The notes under the pieces are model-generated. The model was given only the letters and a program-made list of their open reading frames with translations, did not search any database and was not told the DNA's origin. From contig NC_013960.1 of the NCBI RefSeq assembly GCF_000024725.1, positions 1,448,261 to 1,512,260 on the forward strand: a stretch of DNA of 64,000 nucleotides. The letters are read 5' to 3'. The stretch is from Nitrosococcus halophilus Nc 4. Lineage in GTDB: Bacteria; Pseudomonadota; Gammaproteobacteria; Nitrosococcales; Nitrosococcaceae. The first letter of the stretch is position 1; every line of letters begins with the position of its first letter. Position numbers and translations under genes: made by a program. Of this stretch, positions 1-8,579 are shown one piece after another.

Positions 1-1
1 C

Positions 2-418
2 AAAGAATTTCGTACCACATTTGCGGACATTAATTATGGAATGAATATCAAAACTGCATTCCTCAGTCTATTACAGCGGGTTCCCAGCATGAGTCTGATG
101 GCTGTGGTGACTGGAGTCTTAGTTCAGCGGGATACGGGCGGTAATCTAGCAGAGATCCTGGAGAAGATTGCCGCAGTAGTGCGAGGGCGATTTCGGTTTC
201 AGCGCAAGGTACGGACTTTCACGGCGGAAGGACGGCTTTCCGCTTGGATCCTGACTTTAGTACCCTTTGTCCTGTCAGCGGCACTCCATGTGATTAATCC
301 TGAATACCTGCCTATGTTGGTAAAGGAACCCTTGGGTCGAACCCTAATCCTGTTGGCTTTTATTAATATCATGGTGGGTGTTTTTTGGATGCGTCGTATT
401 ATCCGTATTGATGTTTGA
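2..418 (+). CDS. tadB: TadB, Flp pilus assembly inner-membrane protein (5' truncated by window edge)
   Basis: This is the C-terminal part of a type II secretion F-domain protein; its reading frame is already open at the window edge, so the true start lies upstream. TadB is a polytopic inner-membrane platform component of the Tad/Flp pilus machine. Visible here are the GTP-rich 'DTGGNLAEILEKIA' stretch typical of GspF/TadB, followed by two C-terminal hydrophobic segments (around 'LSAWILTLVPFVLSA' and 'LILLAFINIMVGVFW'). It is followed after 10 nt by tadC, the usual order. Family assignment is confident; which TadB paralogue it is cannot be said. Confidence 0.85.
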   Translation, partial: KEFRTTFADINYGMNIKTAFLSLLQRVPSMSLMAVVTGVLVQRDTGGNLAEILEKIAAVVRGRFRFQRKVRTFTAEGRLSAWILTLVPFVLSAALHVINPEYLPMLVKEPLGRTLILLAFINIMVGVFWMRRIIRIDV

Positions 419-428
419 GGGGGCCCTC

Positions 429-1391
429 ATGGAATATCTTCTGCAAACTTTGTCCAAATTGCTGAGTGAACCTGGCCAAACCACGTGGTTTTTTGCCGTT
501 ATCATGGGTGTGGCGACCACTCTTTTTGTGCTGGCCTTATTGTTGCTCGTCGCTGGATTGTCCGATCCAGTGCGCCGACGGCTGCGTTCCATAGCCAATT
601 CCGGACATCATGATAGGAAAACCACGGATGCGGTAGCGGAAGCGATAGCGCCTTTATCACCCTATATCTTACCGAGGCAAGAATGGGAACGATCCAAAAC
701 CACCACTAAGCTGGTTCACGCCGGTTACCGCTCAGGTAATGCACTTACCCTGTTTTATGCTATTAAGCTGCTTTCAGGAATTATTCTACCGGCGATTGCA
801 ATATTTTTAACGACAATTTTTTATCCTAAATTTACAACCTTCCAGATTGTTTTCTTAGGTTTGTTTTTAAGTTTTATCGGGCTATTGTTCCCGAATATTG
901 TTCTAGAACGACTGATTAAAAAACGTCAGCGCCAGATTTACAACGGTTTTCCCGATGTGCTCGATTTGCTTATCACTTGTACTGAGGCTGGTTTGGGGTT
1001 GAATGCGGCTTTAAAGCGAGTAGCGGAGGAATGTGCTGTCAGCCATCCCGTACTTTCCGGGGAGCTGACTTTAGTGAATATGGAGATCCGGGCGGGGGTA
1101 AATCGCGTCGAGGCATTGAAAAATTTTTCCGCGCGAGCTGGAATAGAGGAGATCCACAGCTTCGTTGCTTTCCTTTCCCAAAGCTTGCGTTTCGGCACCA
1201 GCATCGCGGATACCCTGCGAATTTACTCCGATGAATTCCGGGATAAACGGATGCAGCGGGCTGAGGAAATGGCGGCAAAGATGGGCACCAAAATGATTTT
1301 TCCCCTCATCTTTTGCATACTGCCATCCTTTTTCCTGGTGGCTATAGGCCCGGCTGTTCTCGGCGTTCTCAAAGCGCTTGGAGTGCGTTAG
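429..1391 (+). CDS. tadC: TadC, Flp pilus assembly inner-membrane protein
   Basis: A 320-residue type II secretion F-domain protein, the partner of TadB in the Tad pilus inner-membrane platform. The start at 429 is chosen because a GAGGG ribosome-binding sequence lies just upstream and just after the tadB stop; an earlier in-frame ATG (378) would overlap tadB heavily. It has an N-terminal membrane segment (about residues 18-42), two more hydrophobic stretches near residues 105-165, the F-domain core 'FPDVLDLLITCTEAGLGLNAAL' and a C-terminal membrane segment ending 'AVLGVLKALG'. Length and order fit tadBC. The operon probably ends here, since the next 375 bp hold no gene. Confidence 0.88.
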   Translation: MEYLLQTLSKLLSEPGQTTWFFAVIMGVATTLFVLALLLLVAGLSDPVRRRLRSIANSGHHDRKTTDAVAEAIAPLSPYILPRQEWERSKTTTKLVHAGYRSGNALTLFYAIKLLSGIILPAIAIFLTTIFYPKFTTFQIVFLGLFLSFIGLLFPNIVLERLIKKRQRQIYNGFPDVLDLLITCTEAGLGLNAALKRVAEECAVSHPVLSGELTLVNMEIRAGVNRVEALKNFSARAGIEEIHSFVAFLSQSLRFGTSIADTLRIYSDEFRDKRMQRAEEMAAKMGTKMIFPLIFCILPSFFLVAIGPAVLGVLKALGVR

Positions 1392-1428
1392 TCATGAGTA
1401 GGTGATAGATCCTTGGAGTTTCACCATG

Positions 1429-1615
1429 ACTAGCCTGGATAATTCATGAGATCACCACAAAGGCACTAAGGGCACAAAGAAATCAAAAAGGTAAATAGAT
1501 TAAAATAATTTGCTTCGTTAGCAATGAGCATATCCATCAATTTCTCCCAACTGACTGAGATTCCCTCATCCTCGTGTTCTTTGTGTCTTGGTGGTGAAAA
1601 ATTCAGGCTAGCCTC
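1429..1615. repeat. Imperfect inverted repeat in the gene-free stretch 1392-1766
   Basis: The region after tadC has no plausible gene. It contains two arms that are imperfect reverse complements: CTAGCCTGGATAATTCA...CACCACAAAGGCACTAAGG at about 1429-1481, and the sequence ending ...GGTGGTGAAAAATTCAGGCTAG at about 1583-1613. Both ends carry the CTAGCCTGAATTTTTCACCACCAAG-like sequence seen as dispersed intergenic repeats in many proteobacteria. No open frame lies between the arms. It may be a small non-autonomous repeat. Confidence 0.45.
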
Positions 1616-1766
1616 ACCTTGTCAGCCTGGAGAAAAAGTTTTAAGGAAGGTTTAGGTGTTAAGGGAAAAAGGCAAGAGAGTTATTGAATGTGCGAGTCGA
1701 ATCCGATCTCAAGAAGCAACCCCAAGAGTTGGCAAAGCGGGAAAACCGAACGCTATTTAGACTGAG

Positions 1767-2930
1767 TTAACTGGCGACCGAGGTCCGGATCACATGGGCC
1801 GCTTGCGCGGGAAGAAAATAATGATAGTAGGGCGCTGAATGGAGAGGGTCGCTCTGTTCATAGGTGAGGCCATAAAGAGCGAAATATTCTTTCCCTAAGA
1901 GGGACGGCATCTCGCGCCGTGAAACCAACTCCAATAGCTTGCCGTTTTCAATGCTGCGTTCAAGACTGGGATCAATGGCGGCAAGTTCTTGTTTGATCTT
2001 CAGGGCCACTTTTACATGACGCTCGGGTTGGACAAAGACTTGCAATAGTAATCCTGCCGTATACTGGCCCGTCGCCTCCCTGGAAGCTATTCCCGCTTTT
2101 TTCAAGGCCTGGATAAGGGCTTCCAAGCTCATAGCCCGGCGCTTATCTGAGTCTTGCCGACTGGCCCGTAGAGCCAAGTGATGAGCCGTAAAACCATAAA
2201 CTCGATTCCAGTGCTGGATGATTTGGGCCGGCGCCTCGGCATCGGATTGATCTAAAAATATCCGCAGCACCTGGCCGTTCGACAATATTTTGTATAACGG
2301 ATAAGCATTCCAGCCGTCCGGAAATTGGTAGGCGGCTTCTTCAGGAACCTGGCTTGGCAGATAACCGTGTGTTGTTTGTAATAGTTGGGCCACCCTCTCT
2401 GCATCTTGGGTGGCTCCCGAACCGCAGCGGATAGCCACATGGTCAAAATGCACGACCCAGCCTTGTTCTTCGGCAATCCCAAGCAAGGCAAGATCGGCCC
2501 GGCTGTTGAGCAGGGACTCCACTGCCTTGACGGCTACATAAATATCGAAATTTTGCACGAAACGGGCGATACGTTGAGCATGGGTGTCCGCTAAGGCGGC
2601 CTGCGCCTGCCCGAGCAAATCCTCTAAAAAGGAGCGGGCCGGTGGGCTGATGGTCATCCCGGGCAGGTCTCCTTCTAAGGGCATGGCCTTGCTGGCTTGG
2701 TGGTAAGCATCCAGCAAATCGTCCATGGTGAGGACATGCTGAAAGTAGGGAAGAGCCGAGACCGGTTGGGGTTGACCTTGGAAGGGAGTGAGATCAAGGC
2801 TGGCAAAGCTTCCATCGGGTCGGGGTGCCCGCACCCGGTAGGGATTATCAGGATCGGGGATTAATTGAGGGGCCTCCTCAAGTAATGCAGTGACGAGACC
2901 TTTTGCAAAGAGGGTATAGGGGTCTCCCAT
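1767..2930 (-). CDS. HglS/DUF1338-like vicinal-oxygen-chelate dioxygenase (possible 2-oxoadipate dioxygenase/decarboxylase)
   Basis: A 387-residue protein. I chose ATG at 2930 over an in-frame TTG at 2936 because a GAGG lies 8 nt upstream of the ATG. Visible metal-ligand-like motifs are 'HFDHVAIR' (His and Arg four residues apart, near residues 164-168), 'AHHLALRA' (near 250) and 'LLELVSR' with a Glu near 334. This H...H...E spacing, with the Arg four after the first His, resembles the DUF1338/HglS family, which converts 2-oxoadipate to 2-hydroxyglutarate and CO2 in lysine catabolism. It lies opposite a cluster containing an ALDH7 aminoadipate-semialdehyde-dehydrogenase-like gene, which fits. 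Family membership is a motif-level inference; the substrate is not proven. Confidence 0.55.
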   Translation of the reverse strand: MGDPYTLFAKGLVTALLEEAPQLIPDPDNPYRVRAPRPDGSFASLDLTPFQGQPQPVSALPYFQHVLTMDDLLDAYHQASKAMPLEGDLPGMTISPPARSFLEDLLGQAQAALADTHAQRIARFVQNFDIYVAVKAVESLLNSRADLALLGIAEEQGWVVHFDHVAIRCGSGATQDAERVAQLLQTTHGYLPSQVPEEAAYQFPDGWNAYPLYKILSNGQVLRIFLDQSDAEAPAQIIQHWNRVYGFTAHHLALRASRQDSDKRRAMSLEALIQALKKAGIASREATGQYTAGLLLQVFVQPERHVKVALKIKQELAAIDPSLERSIENGKLLELVSRREMPSLLGKEYFALYGLTYEQSDPLHSAPYYHYFLPAQAAHVIRTSVAS

Positions 2931-3140
2931 TTCCAAATCCTCAAGGTGGATATTCCTATTCTATTTTGACTTTAGCGGCCACTGGGCGTTCAAATGACCT
3001 GGATGTAAGCTTAGTGCCTATGAATAACATATGGGGATGTTTAGAGGCTGGTGGAAAGCCTTTGTAGGTAGCGGTGGGGCTCTACGCTAGAACCTACCGA
3101 CAGGGACAAAGAAATAGAGACGAGGAACAACCTAGATTCG

Positions 3141-3272
3141 GTTTTTAGCCGCCAATGCACGCGAATAAACGCTTATAAAAAATGGCCTGGAATGATTTTC
3201 TGGCGGATCAACGCCTGCCTGTCTTTAAGCGATTGAAATATTTGCGTTCATAGGCGCTAATTCGCGGCTAAA
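3141..3272. repeat. Inverted repeat pair in intergenic region 2931-3694
   Basis: The roughly 760-bp gene-free region between the HglS-like gene and ornithine aminotransferase holds two inverted repeats. This first one has left arm TTTAGCCGCCAATGCACGCG at about 3144-3163 continuing into AATAAACGC, and a right arm near 3244-3272 whose reverse complement reads TTTAGCCGCGAATTAGCGCC then TATGAACGC. The match is imperfect but runs about 29 bp. No coding frame is convincing here. Confidence 0.5.
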
Positions 3273-3449
3273 TATTTTATTTTAGGAGAATTAACAAGCA
3301 GCGATGGGTAAGGGTTTGATGCGCGCCCTCCCTGACGCGCCCCCTGAGAGCATCCTCTGGATGTCCCGATTCGCGCCCGGCACACCCCTGTCTCCTGGCT
3401 CCACACTACCCCCTCGCTCCAATATCTCAAAATTTTTGCCGGGATACAT

Positions 3450-3541
3450 ATAGCGTTTCCCGAATAAATGAGATACGAATATCGACCTAGCAGGACCTTA
3501 ATTCTCAATTCTCAATCCTCCTATAAGGGAAACGCTATCCC
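3450..3541. repeat. Short element with TATAGCGTTTCCC terminal inverted repeats
   Basis: TATAGCGTTTCCC at 3450-3462 is mirrored by GGGAAACGCTATCCC at 3527-3541. A single end of the same kind (CCTATAGGGAAACGCTATA) recurs at about 61538-61556, where it truncates a DUF559-like reading frame. That recurrence suggests a mobile or recombining small repeat rather than a local hairpin. The ~65 bp between the arms shows no gene. Confidence 0.5.
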
Positions 3542-3694
3542 TGAACAAAAGCAGCGTCCTGGGGGTCCAATTTGAAGAGCAAGTCGATAAATGCGGGGAG
3601 ATCTGCGTCAGGATGTTAAAGGACGGTCACCTGCCAGAAACCAGCCCCATTGGTGAGTTGCTGTGCTCGGCATTTACGCCACAGAGGTTTACCC

Positions 3695-4933
3695 ATGAAC
3701 CCAATTATCGAATTGGAAAATCGGTACTCAGCCCATAATTACCATCCGCTGCCGGTGGTATTGACCCGGGGCGAAGGAGTCTATCTCTGGGATACGGAAG
3801 GAAAGCGTTACCTGGATATGATGAGTGCCTATTCGGCGGTGGGTCACGGCCATGCCGATCCCCGACTCGTTCAGGCCCTGACCCACCAGGCCCAGCGCTT
3901 GACCCTGACTTCCCGAGCCTTTTATACCGATCGACTAGGGCCGTTGCTAAAGTATGCGTGCGAGTTGAGTGGGCACGACCGGGCTCTCCCCATGAATACC
4001 GGTGCGGAGGCCGTGGAAACCGCGCTTAAAGCAGCCCGCAAGTGGGCTTATCAAGTCAAAGGAGTCCCGGCAGGGCAAGCGGAAATCCTCGCCTGTGAGG
4101 GGAATTTCCATGGACGTACCATCGCCATTGTGGGTCTTTCCTCTGAAGCCCAGTATCAAGAAGGCTTTGGGCCCTTTCCTGGGGGTTTAAAATGCATTCC
4201 CTATAATGACTTGGAAGCCTTGGAGGCAGCAATAACGCCTCATACCGCCGCTTTTTTGGTCGAACCGATTCAAGGTGAAGGGGGCATTATTATCCCGGAT
4301 AAGGGTTATCTCCGGGGATGTGCCGAGATCTGCCGCCGTCATAATGTTCTGCTCATCTGTGATGAAGTTCAGACCGGGTTGGGACGCACCGGTAAGTTGT
4401 TTGCCTGCCAGCATGAAGGAGTCCAACCGGATGGCCTCATTCTTGGCAAGGCCCTGGGTGGGGGGCTGTTACCCATTTCCTTGTTTCTGGCCCGGGAGGA
4501 GGTCATGGGGGTTTTTCAGCCTGGGGATCACGGCAGTACTTTTGGGGGTAATCCCTTAGCTTGTGCCGTGGCCTTGAAAGCCCTCAAAATTCTGGTTGAA
4601 GATCGGCTACCAGAACGCTCGGCTGAACTGGGAGATGACTTATTGCAACAGCTTCAGCGGCTGCAAAGCCCCCTGATTCGCGAGATCCGGGGCCGGGGCC
4701 TGTTTATTGGCATTGAGGTTGATCCGCAACGGGTGACGGCGCGAACCGTTTGCGAGGCTTTGATGGAACAGGGGCTGTTAAGCAAGGAAACCCATGAGGT
4801 GGTGGTTCGATTGGCACCCCCGCTCACCATTACCCGAGAGCAAATCCATTGGGCGGTGGAGCGTATTGTCCGGACTTTTCAAGATCTGGAAGAAAAACAC
4901 CCCCCTTCCGCAGCAAAGGTAAGTTCACGATGA
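3695..4933 (+). CDS. rocD: Ornithine--oxo-acid aminotransferase
   Basis: A 412-residue class III PLP aminotransferase that transfers the delta-amino group of ornithine to 2-oxoglutarate, giving glutamate semialdehyde/P5C. Family hallmarks are 'AYSAVGHGHADPRL' near the N terminus, 'LPMNTGAEAVETALKAARKW', 'FLVEPIQGEGGI', the PLP-pocket 'ICDEVQTGLGRTGK' and the Schiff-base lysine in 'GLILGKALGGG'. ATG 3695 follows CAGAGG at a good distance; a longer in-frame start at 3650 has no such site. The stop overlaps the start of the next gene (ATGA), so the two are translationally coupled. PutA downstream can oxidise the product, which supports the ornithine rather than the acetylornithine assignment. 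Confidence 0.88.
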   Translation: MNPIIELENRYSAHNYHPLPVVLTRGEGVYLWDTEGKRYLDMMSAYSAVGHGHADPRLVQALTHQAQRLTLTSRAFYTDRLGPLLKYACELSGHDRALPMNTGAEAVETALKAARKWAYQVKGVPAGQAEILACEGNFHGRTIAIVGLSSEAQYQEGFGPFPGGLKCIPYNDLEALEAAITPHTAAFLVEPIQGEGGIIIPDKGYLRGCAEICRRHNVLLICDEVQTGLGRTGKLFACQHEGVQPDGLILGKALGGGLLPISLFLAREEVMGVFQPGDHGSTFGGNPLACAVALKALKILVEDRLPERSAELGDDLLQQLQRLQSPLIREIRGRGLFIGIEVDPQRVTARTVCEALMEQGLLSKETHEVVVRLAPPLTITREQIHWAVERIVRTFQDLEEKHPPSAAKVSSR

Positions 4934-6471
4934 CATTACTTAAGGATCTGGGCCTAGAAGATTTCAATCCAGGGGTTTGTGGGGGACCGGGACGTTGGTC
5001 TGGAAAAGATACTAAGCGGGGAATTGATTCCATCAATCCGGCGGCTGGGCAGCGGATCGCCAGTGTCGGGGGAGCCACTGCCTCCGATGTGGAAACCCTT
5101 ATTAGCACCTCCCAGGAGAGCTTCAGAACTTGGCGTATCGTCCCCGCTCCGGTACGGGGAGAGTTGGTGCGTCGGCTGGGGCAGGCCCTGCGGGCCCATA
5201 AGGATCTATTGGGCAGCCTGGTGAGCTTGGAGACGGGCAAGATCAAGGAGGAAGGGGATGGGGAAGTGCAGGAAATGATTGATATGGCGGATTTCGCCGT
5301 GGGCCAGTCGCGGATGCTCTACGGCAAGACGATGCACTCGGAACGTCCCCGCCACCGCATGTATGAACAATGGCACCCCTTAGGGGTGGTTGGCGTGATT
5401 ACCGCTTTTAATTTTCCGGTCGCGGTGTGGGCTTGGAATGCCCTGATTGCCGCCATCTGTGGCAATACGGTGATTTGGAAGCCTTCACCCAAGGCGCCTC
5501 TAACGGCGGTGGCGGTGCAGCACCTTTGCAACCGAGCGATGGAAGAGGCCGGTTATCCAGGGGTGTTTAGTCTCTTGGTTACCGATGAGAATCAACTTGC
5601 CGAAAGTTTGGTGCAAGATTCACGGCTTCCCCTGATTTCCTTCACCGGCTCAACCGAGGTCGGGCGGCGAGTGGGTGAGTTGGTGGCCTCACGGTTGGGA
5701 CGGAGCCTCCTGGAACTCTCTGGCAATAATGCAGTGATTGTGGATGAAACCGCTGATCTTGACCTAGCTGTGCCGGCGGTGGTCTTTGGAGCGGTAGGTA
5801 CGGCGGGGCAGCGTTGTACCACCACACGGCGTCTTATTGTTCACCAAAGCCGCTATGAGGAACTGATTTCCCGGCTCATTCATGTTTACCCCCAGCTCCC
5901 CATTGGGGATCCCCTAGACAAAAAGACCTTAGTGGGGCCCCTCATTGATAGGGGGGCCGTGACCAGATTTAGCCATGCCATTGAAGCGCTTAAGCAGCAG
6001 GGAGCTGAGATTCTCTACGGGGGCCGGGTGCTCCAGAAACCTGGATATTTTGTCGAGCCTACCTTGGTCCGGGCCGAAAATCATTGGGAGATTGTGCAGC
6101 AAGAGACCTTTGCGCCTATCCTTTATCTGCTCCCTTTTAAAACCCTGGATGAGGCCATTGAACTTAACAATGCCGCGCCCCAAGGGTTTTCCTCCTCCCT
6201 GTTTACCAATAATCTCCGTCATGCAGAACAGTTTCTCTCCCACTGGGGCAGTGACTGTGGTATCGCCAACATTAATATTGGGACCTCGGGAGCTGAAATC
6301 GGGGGGGCTTTTGGCGGTGAAAAGGAAACCGGCGGGGGCCGGGAGGCAGGCTCTGATGCCTGGCGAAACTATATGCGGCGGCAGACCAATACCCTGAATT
6401 GGGGCACGGAGTTGCCTTTGGCCCAGGGGATTCGCTTCGATCTGGATGAGGCAGGCCCAGCAGAAGGGTGA
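4930..6471 (+). CDS. amaB: ALDH7-family aldehyde dehydrogenase (aminoadipate-semialdehyde dehydrogenase type)
   Basis: A 513-residue NAD-dependent aldehyde dehydrogenase closest in motifs to ALDH7A1/AmaB, which oxidises 2-aminoadipate 6-semialdehyde in lysine breakdown. Seen: NAD-binding 'GNTVIWKPSPKAPLTAVAV', 'ISFTGSTEVGR', general-base 'LLELSGNNAVIV', catalytic cysteine in 'GTAGQRCTTTRRL', and the characteristic C-terminal 'FGGEKETGGGREAGSDAWRN' followed by 'MRRQTNTLNW'. The start ATG at 4930 overlaps the rocD stop, so both are probably one operon. The family also includes betaine-aldehyde and P6C dehydrogenases, so the exact aldehyde is inferred. Confidence 0.82.
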   Translation: MTLLKDLGLEDFNPGVCGGPGRWSGKDTKRGIDSINPAAGQRIASVGGATASDVETLISTSQESFRTWRIVPAPVRGELVRRLGQALRAHKDLLGSLVSLETGKIKEEGDGEVQEMIDMADFAVGQSRMLYGKTMHSERPRHRMYEQWHPLGVVGVITAFNFPVAVWAWNALIAAICGNTVIWKPSPKAPLTAVAVQHLCNRAMEEAGYPGVFSLLVTDENQLAESLVQDSRLPLISFTGSTEVGRRVGELVASRLGRSLLELSGNNAVIVDETADLDLAVPAVVFGAVGTAGQRCTTTRRLIVHQSRYEELISRLIHVYPQLPIGDPLDKKTLVGPLIDRGAVTRFSHAIEALKQQGAEILYGGRVLQKPGYFVEPTLVRAENHWEIVQQETFAPILYLLPFKTLDEAIELNNAAPQGFSSSLFTNNLRHAEQFLSHWGSDCGIANINIGTSGAEIGGAFGGEKETGGGREAGSDAWRNYMRRQTNTLNWGTELPLAQGIRFDLDEAGPAEG

Positions 6472-6488
6472 GATGGAACATTCTGGCC

Positions 6489-7595
6489 ATGAATAAGTGG
6501 GATTTGGCTCTGAATAGATCTTTTACCCGGCGAGGATTTCTGCCCGAGCCTGATCCGGTTCGGCACTTTCCCTGTGATTCTGAATGGGCTGTGTTTGATG
6601 AGCTTGGCCGGGATTTGCCCAGCTTGTTACAGGATCCCGGATGCCGCCAGTACTTGCGGGAGCAGCAGATACCCTTCTGGCCAGGAGAGCGGAACCGTCC
6701 CCAGGATCTACCTGAACTGCGGCTCTATTATTTGCGTCTGGGATTTTTGGCTTCAGCTTATATTAATCAGGTGGGAGAACCTCGGGCGACCCGATTACCC
6801 CCTAATATTGCCCGCCCCCTTTGCCAGGCTTGCGCCCTGCTGAAACGGCCCCCCATCCTCAGTTATGACGGTTATGCCCTCTATAACTGGAAACGTTTCC
6901 GTTCCGAAGAGCCCATTGCATTAGGCAACATCGACACCTTGCAGAATTTCGTTCATCTTTACGATGAGCATTGGTTTATCTTGGTTCATGTGGAGATCGA
7001 GGCCCTTGCCGCCGGTATCTTTTCGGGGATTGGCCGGTTACTGCAAGAACCGTGGCAGGATGATCTGATCAATTCGGTTCTCCAGGCCATCGGGGAAACG
7101 GTTTGGCGTCAAGTCGCTGTTCTCAGGCGGATTCCGGAACGAATGGACCCAGCGCTTTACTATCGAACTTTCCGGCCCTACATTCGCTACTTCGAGAATG
7201 TCATCTATGAGGGCGTGAAGCAAGCGCCCATGGATTTCCGCGGCGAGACCGGTGCCCAAAGTAGTGTTATGCCTCTGTTGGTGGCTTTGCTCAAAATCCC
7301 CCATCAACCTTCGTCCCTGACTGAGCATCTGGCCGATATGCGCCGCTACATGCCAAAAGAACATCTCCAAGTGCTCAAGGCGGTAGAGGAGTTACCGGAC
7401 CTGCGCCCCTATGGGGAGAAAGAAATCTATAATCAGGTGTTGGAAGCGATAGCCAGTTTCCGGGAATTTCACTATGGCTTGGCCCGAGAATATATCCAGA
7501 ATCAGACGGATGATCCCTTGGGCACGGGGGGAACCCCTTATATCAAATGGCTCAAGCAACTAATTGATGAAACGCGGGCTTACCAAATCCCTTAA
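6489..7595 (+). CDS. Indoleamine 2,3-dioxygenase-family heme protein
   Basis: A 368-residue protein with the diagnostic indoleamine 2,3-dioxygenase signatures in order: 'PILSYDGYALYNWKR' in the N-terminal half, 'YRTFRPYIRYFENVIYEGV', 'GETGAQSSVMPLL', 'LADMRRYMPKEHLQVL', 'SFREFHYGLAREYI' carrying the presumed proximal heme histidine, and 'LGTGGTPYIKWL'. Known members open the indole ring of tryptophan with O2. A GTG at 6468 overlaps the preceding stop and is an alternative start; neither candidate has a strong ribosome-binding site. Its position directly after rocD and the ALDH7 gene suggests an amino-acid-catabolic role. No kynureninase or kynurenine formamidase gene is in the window, so substrate and fate are open. 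Confidence 0.82.
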   Translation: MNKWDLALNRSFTRRGFLPEPDPVRHFPCDSEWAVFDELGRDLPSLLQDPGCRQYLREQQIPFWPGERNRPQDLPELRLYYLRLGFLASAYINQVGEPRATRLPPNIARPLCQACALLKRPPILSYDGYALYNWKRFRSEEPIALGNIDTLQNFVHLYDEHWFILVHVEIEALAAGIFSGIGRLLQEPWQDDLINSVLQAIGETVWRQVAVLRRIPERMDPALYYRTFRPYIRYFENVIYEGVKQAPMDFRGETGAQSSVMPLLVALLKIPHQPSSLTEHLADMRRYMPKEHLQVLKAVEELPDLRPYGEKEIYNQVLEAIASFREFHYGLAREYIQNQTDDPLGTGGTPYIKWLKQLIDETRAYQIP

Positions 7596-7610
7596 TGGTT
7601 AGGAAGCGGG

Positions 7611-8144
7611 TTGCCAAAAATTACTTTCTTTAGAAGAATTTTAGACCCCAAATGGGGGGTACTCACTCTTTTGAGCTTAGCGTTGATGGCCTGTGCCACC
7701 CTTTCAAACTATGAACGGCCACGGGTTTACCTTACTCATCTCCAATTCCAAGAAGCGAGTATGCTGGCGCAGACTTTTTTACTACGCTTACGTATCGATA
7801 ATCCCAATGATAGTGCCCTGCCCATTAATGGGATTAATGTGGAACTCATCTTGAACGGGCATTCCCTTGCCCAGGGGCTAAGCAATCAATCCCTTTCCGT
7901 GCCTCGTTTTGGCAGCGCTGAGGTGGAGGTGCAGGCGACGACGACCCTTATTAGCCTACTTCAACAGATTTTCTCCCTTCAAGGCCGAGAGAAGTTGAGC
8001 TATGAAATCGCTGGACGATTACACCTCGACCGCAGCTTAGGCTTTGGGCGGTACGATTTTCCTTTCCAAGAGCAGGGAGTATTAGATTTAGACAGGATCC
8101 AGAAGGGAGGTACAAGATTGAATACCGTACCGGGCGGACGCTGA
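7611..8144 (+). CDS. LEA type 2 (WHy-domain) lipoprotein
   Basis: A 177-residue predicted lipoprotein. The N terminus has a hydrophobic signal ending 'LALMAC' (lipobox Cys at residue 28), followed by a late-embryogenesis-abundant type 2/WHy domain with the usual 'RLRIDNPNDSALPINGI' stretch. Translation most likely starts at TTG 7611, with AGGAAG 7 nt upstream. Family members are small beta-sandwich envelope proteins linked to desiccation or stress; the role here is unknown. It starts 15 nt after the IDO-like gene and may be cotranscribed. Confidence 0.75.
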   Translation: MPKITFFRRILDPKWGVLTLLSLALMACATLSNYERPRVYLTHLQFQEASMLAQTFLLRLRIDNPNDSALPINGINVELILNGHSLAQGLSNQSLSVPRFGSAEVEVQATTTLISLLQQIFSLQGREKLSYEIAGRLHLDRSLGFGRYDFPFQEQGVLDLDRIQKGGTRLNTVPGGR

Positions 8145-8256
8145 ATTTGGCAGTATGGCTGGCGATTGCCTAAGCTATGAGTGAAGGGGGCAAGTCTGAA
8201 TTGATGACGGTGCCCTAGGTGAACACATAGACATTCATAGTAAGGGGGAAATTTCT

Positions 8257-8469
8257 ATGTCAGATCATGTCTATAAAAAGATAGAGTTGACGGGAAGCTC
8301 TACTAAAAGTATCGAGGATGCCGTTCAACAGGCGCTTAGTAAAGCCTCGAAAACCCTCCATAACCTACGCTGGTTTGAGGTGGTCGAGACCCGGGGTGAG
8401 GTTGATGAGAAGGGGCAGATCAAGCATTGGCAGGTGAGCTTGAAGGTGGGGTTCCGAATCGACGGGTAA
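8257..8469 (+). CDS. Dodecin flavoprotein
   Basis: A 70-residue protein matching the dodecin family over its full length: '[14 protein letters not shown]' as first strand, helix '[17 protein letters not shown]', then '[13 protein letters not shown]' with the flavin-stacking Trp, and a last strand '[13 protein letters not shown]'. Dodecins form dodecameric shells that store flavin. The start ATG follows a clear AAGGGGG. It is followed by a ferritin-like gene, so two small storage proteins are adjacent. Confidence 0.9.
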   Translation: MSDHVYKKIELTGSSTKSIEDAVQQALSKASKTLHNLRWFEVVETRGEVDEKGQIKHWQVSLKVGFRIDG

Positions 8470-8579
8470 AGCGGACCTTATCGGCCTTGGAACTCTTAAG
8501 AGGTAAGGAAGAGCGAAGACGCTGATAAGCATTGGGAAGACGGACCGAAGCGAGACAAGGGCAATCAGCGAGGCTCGTG

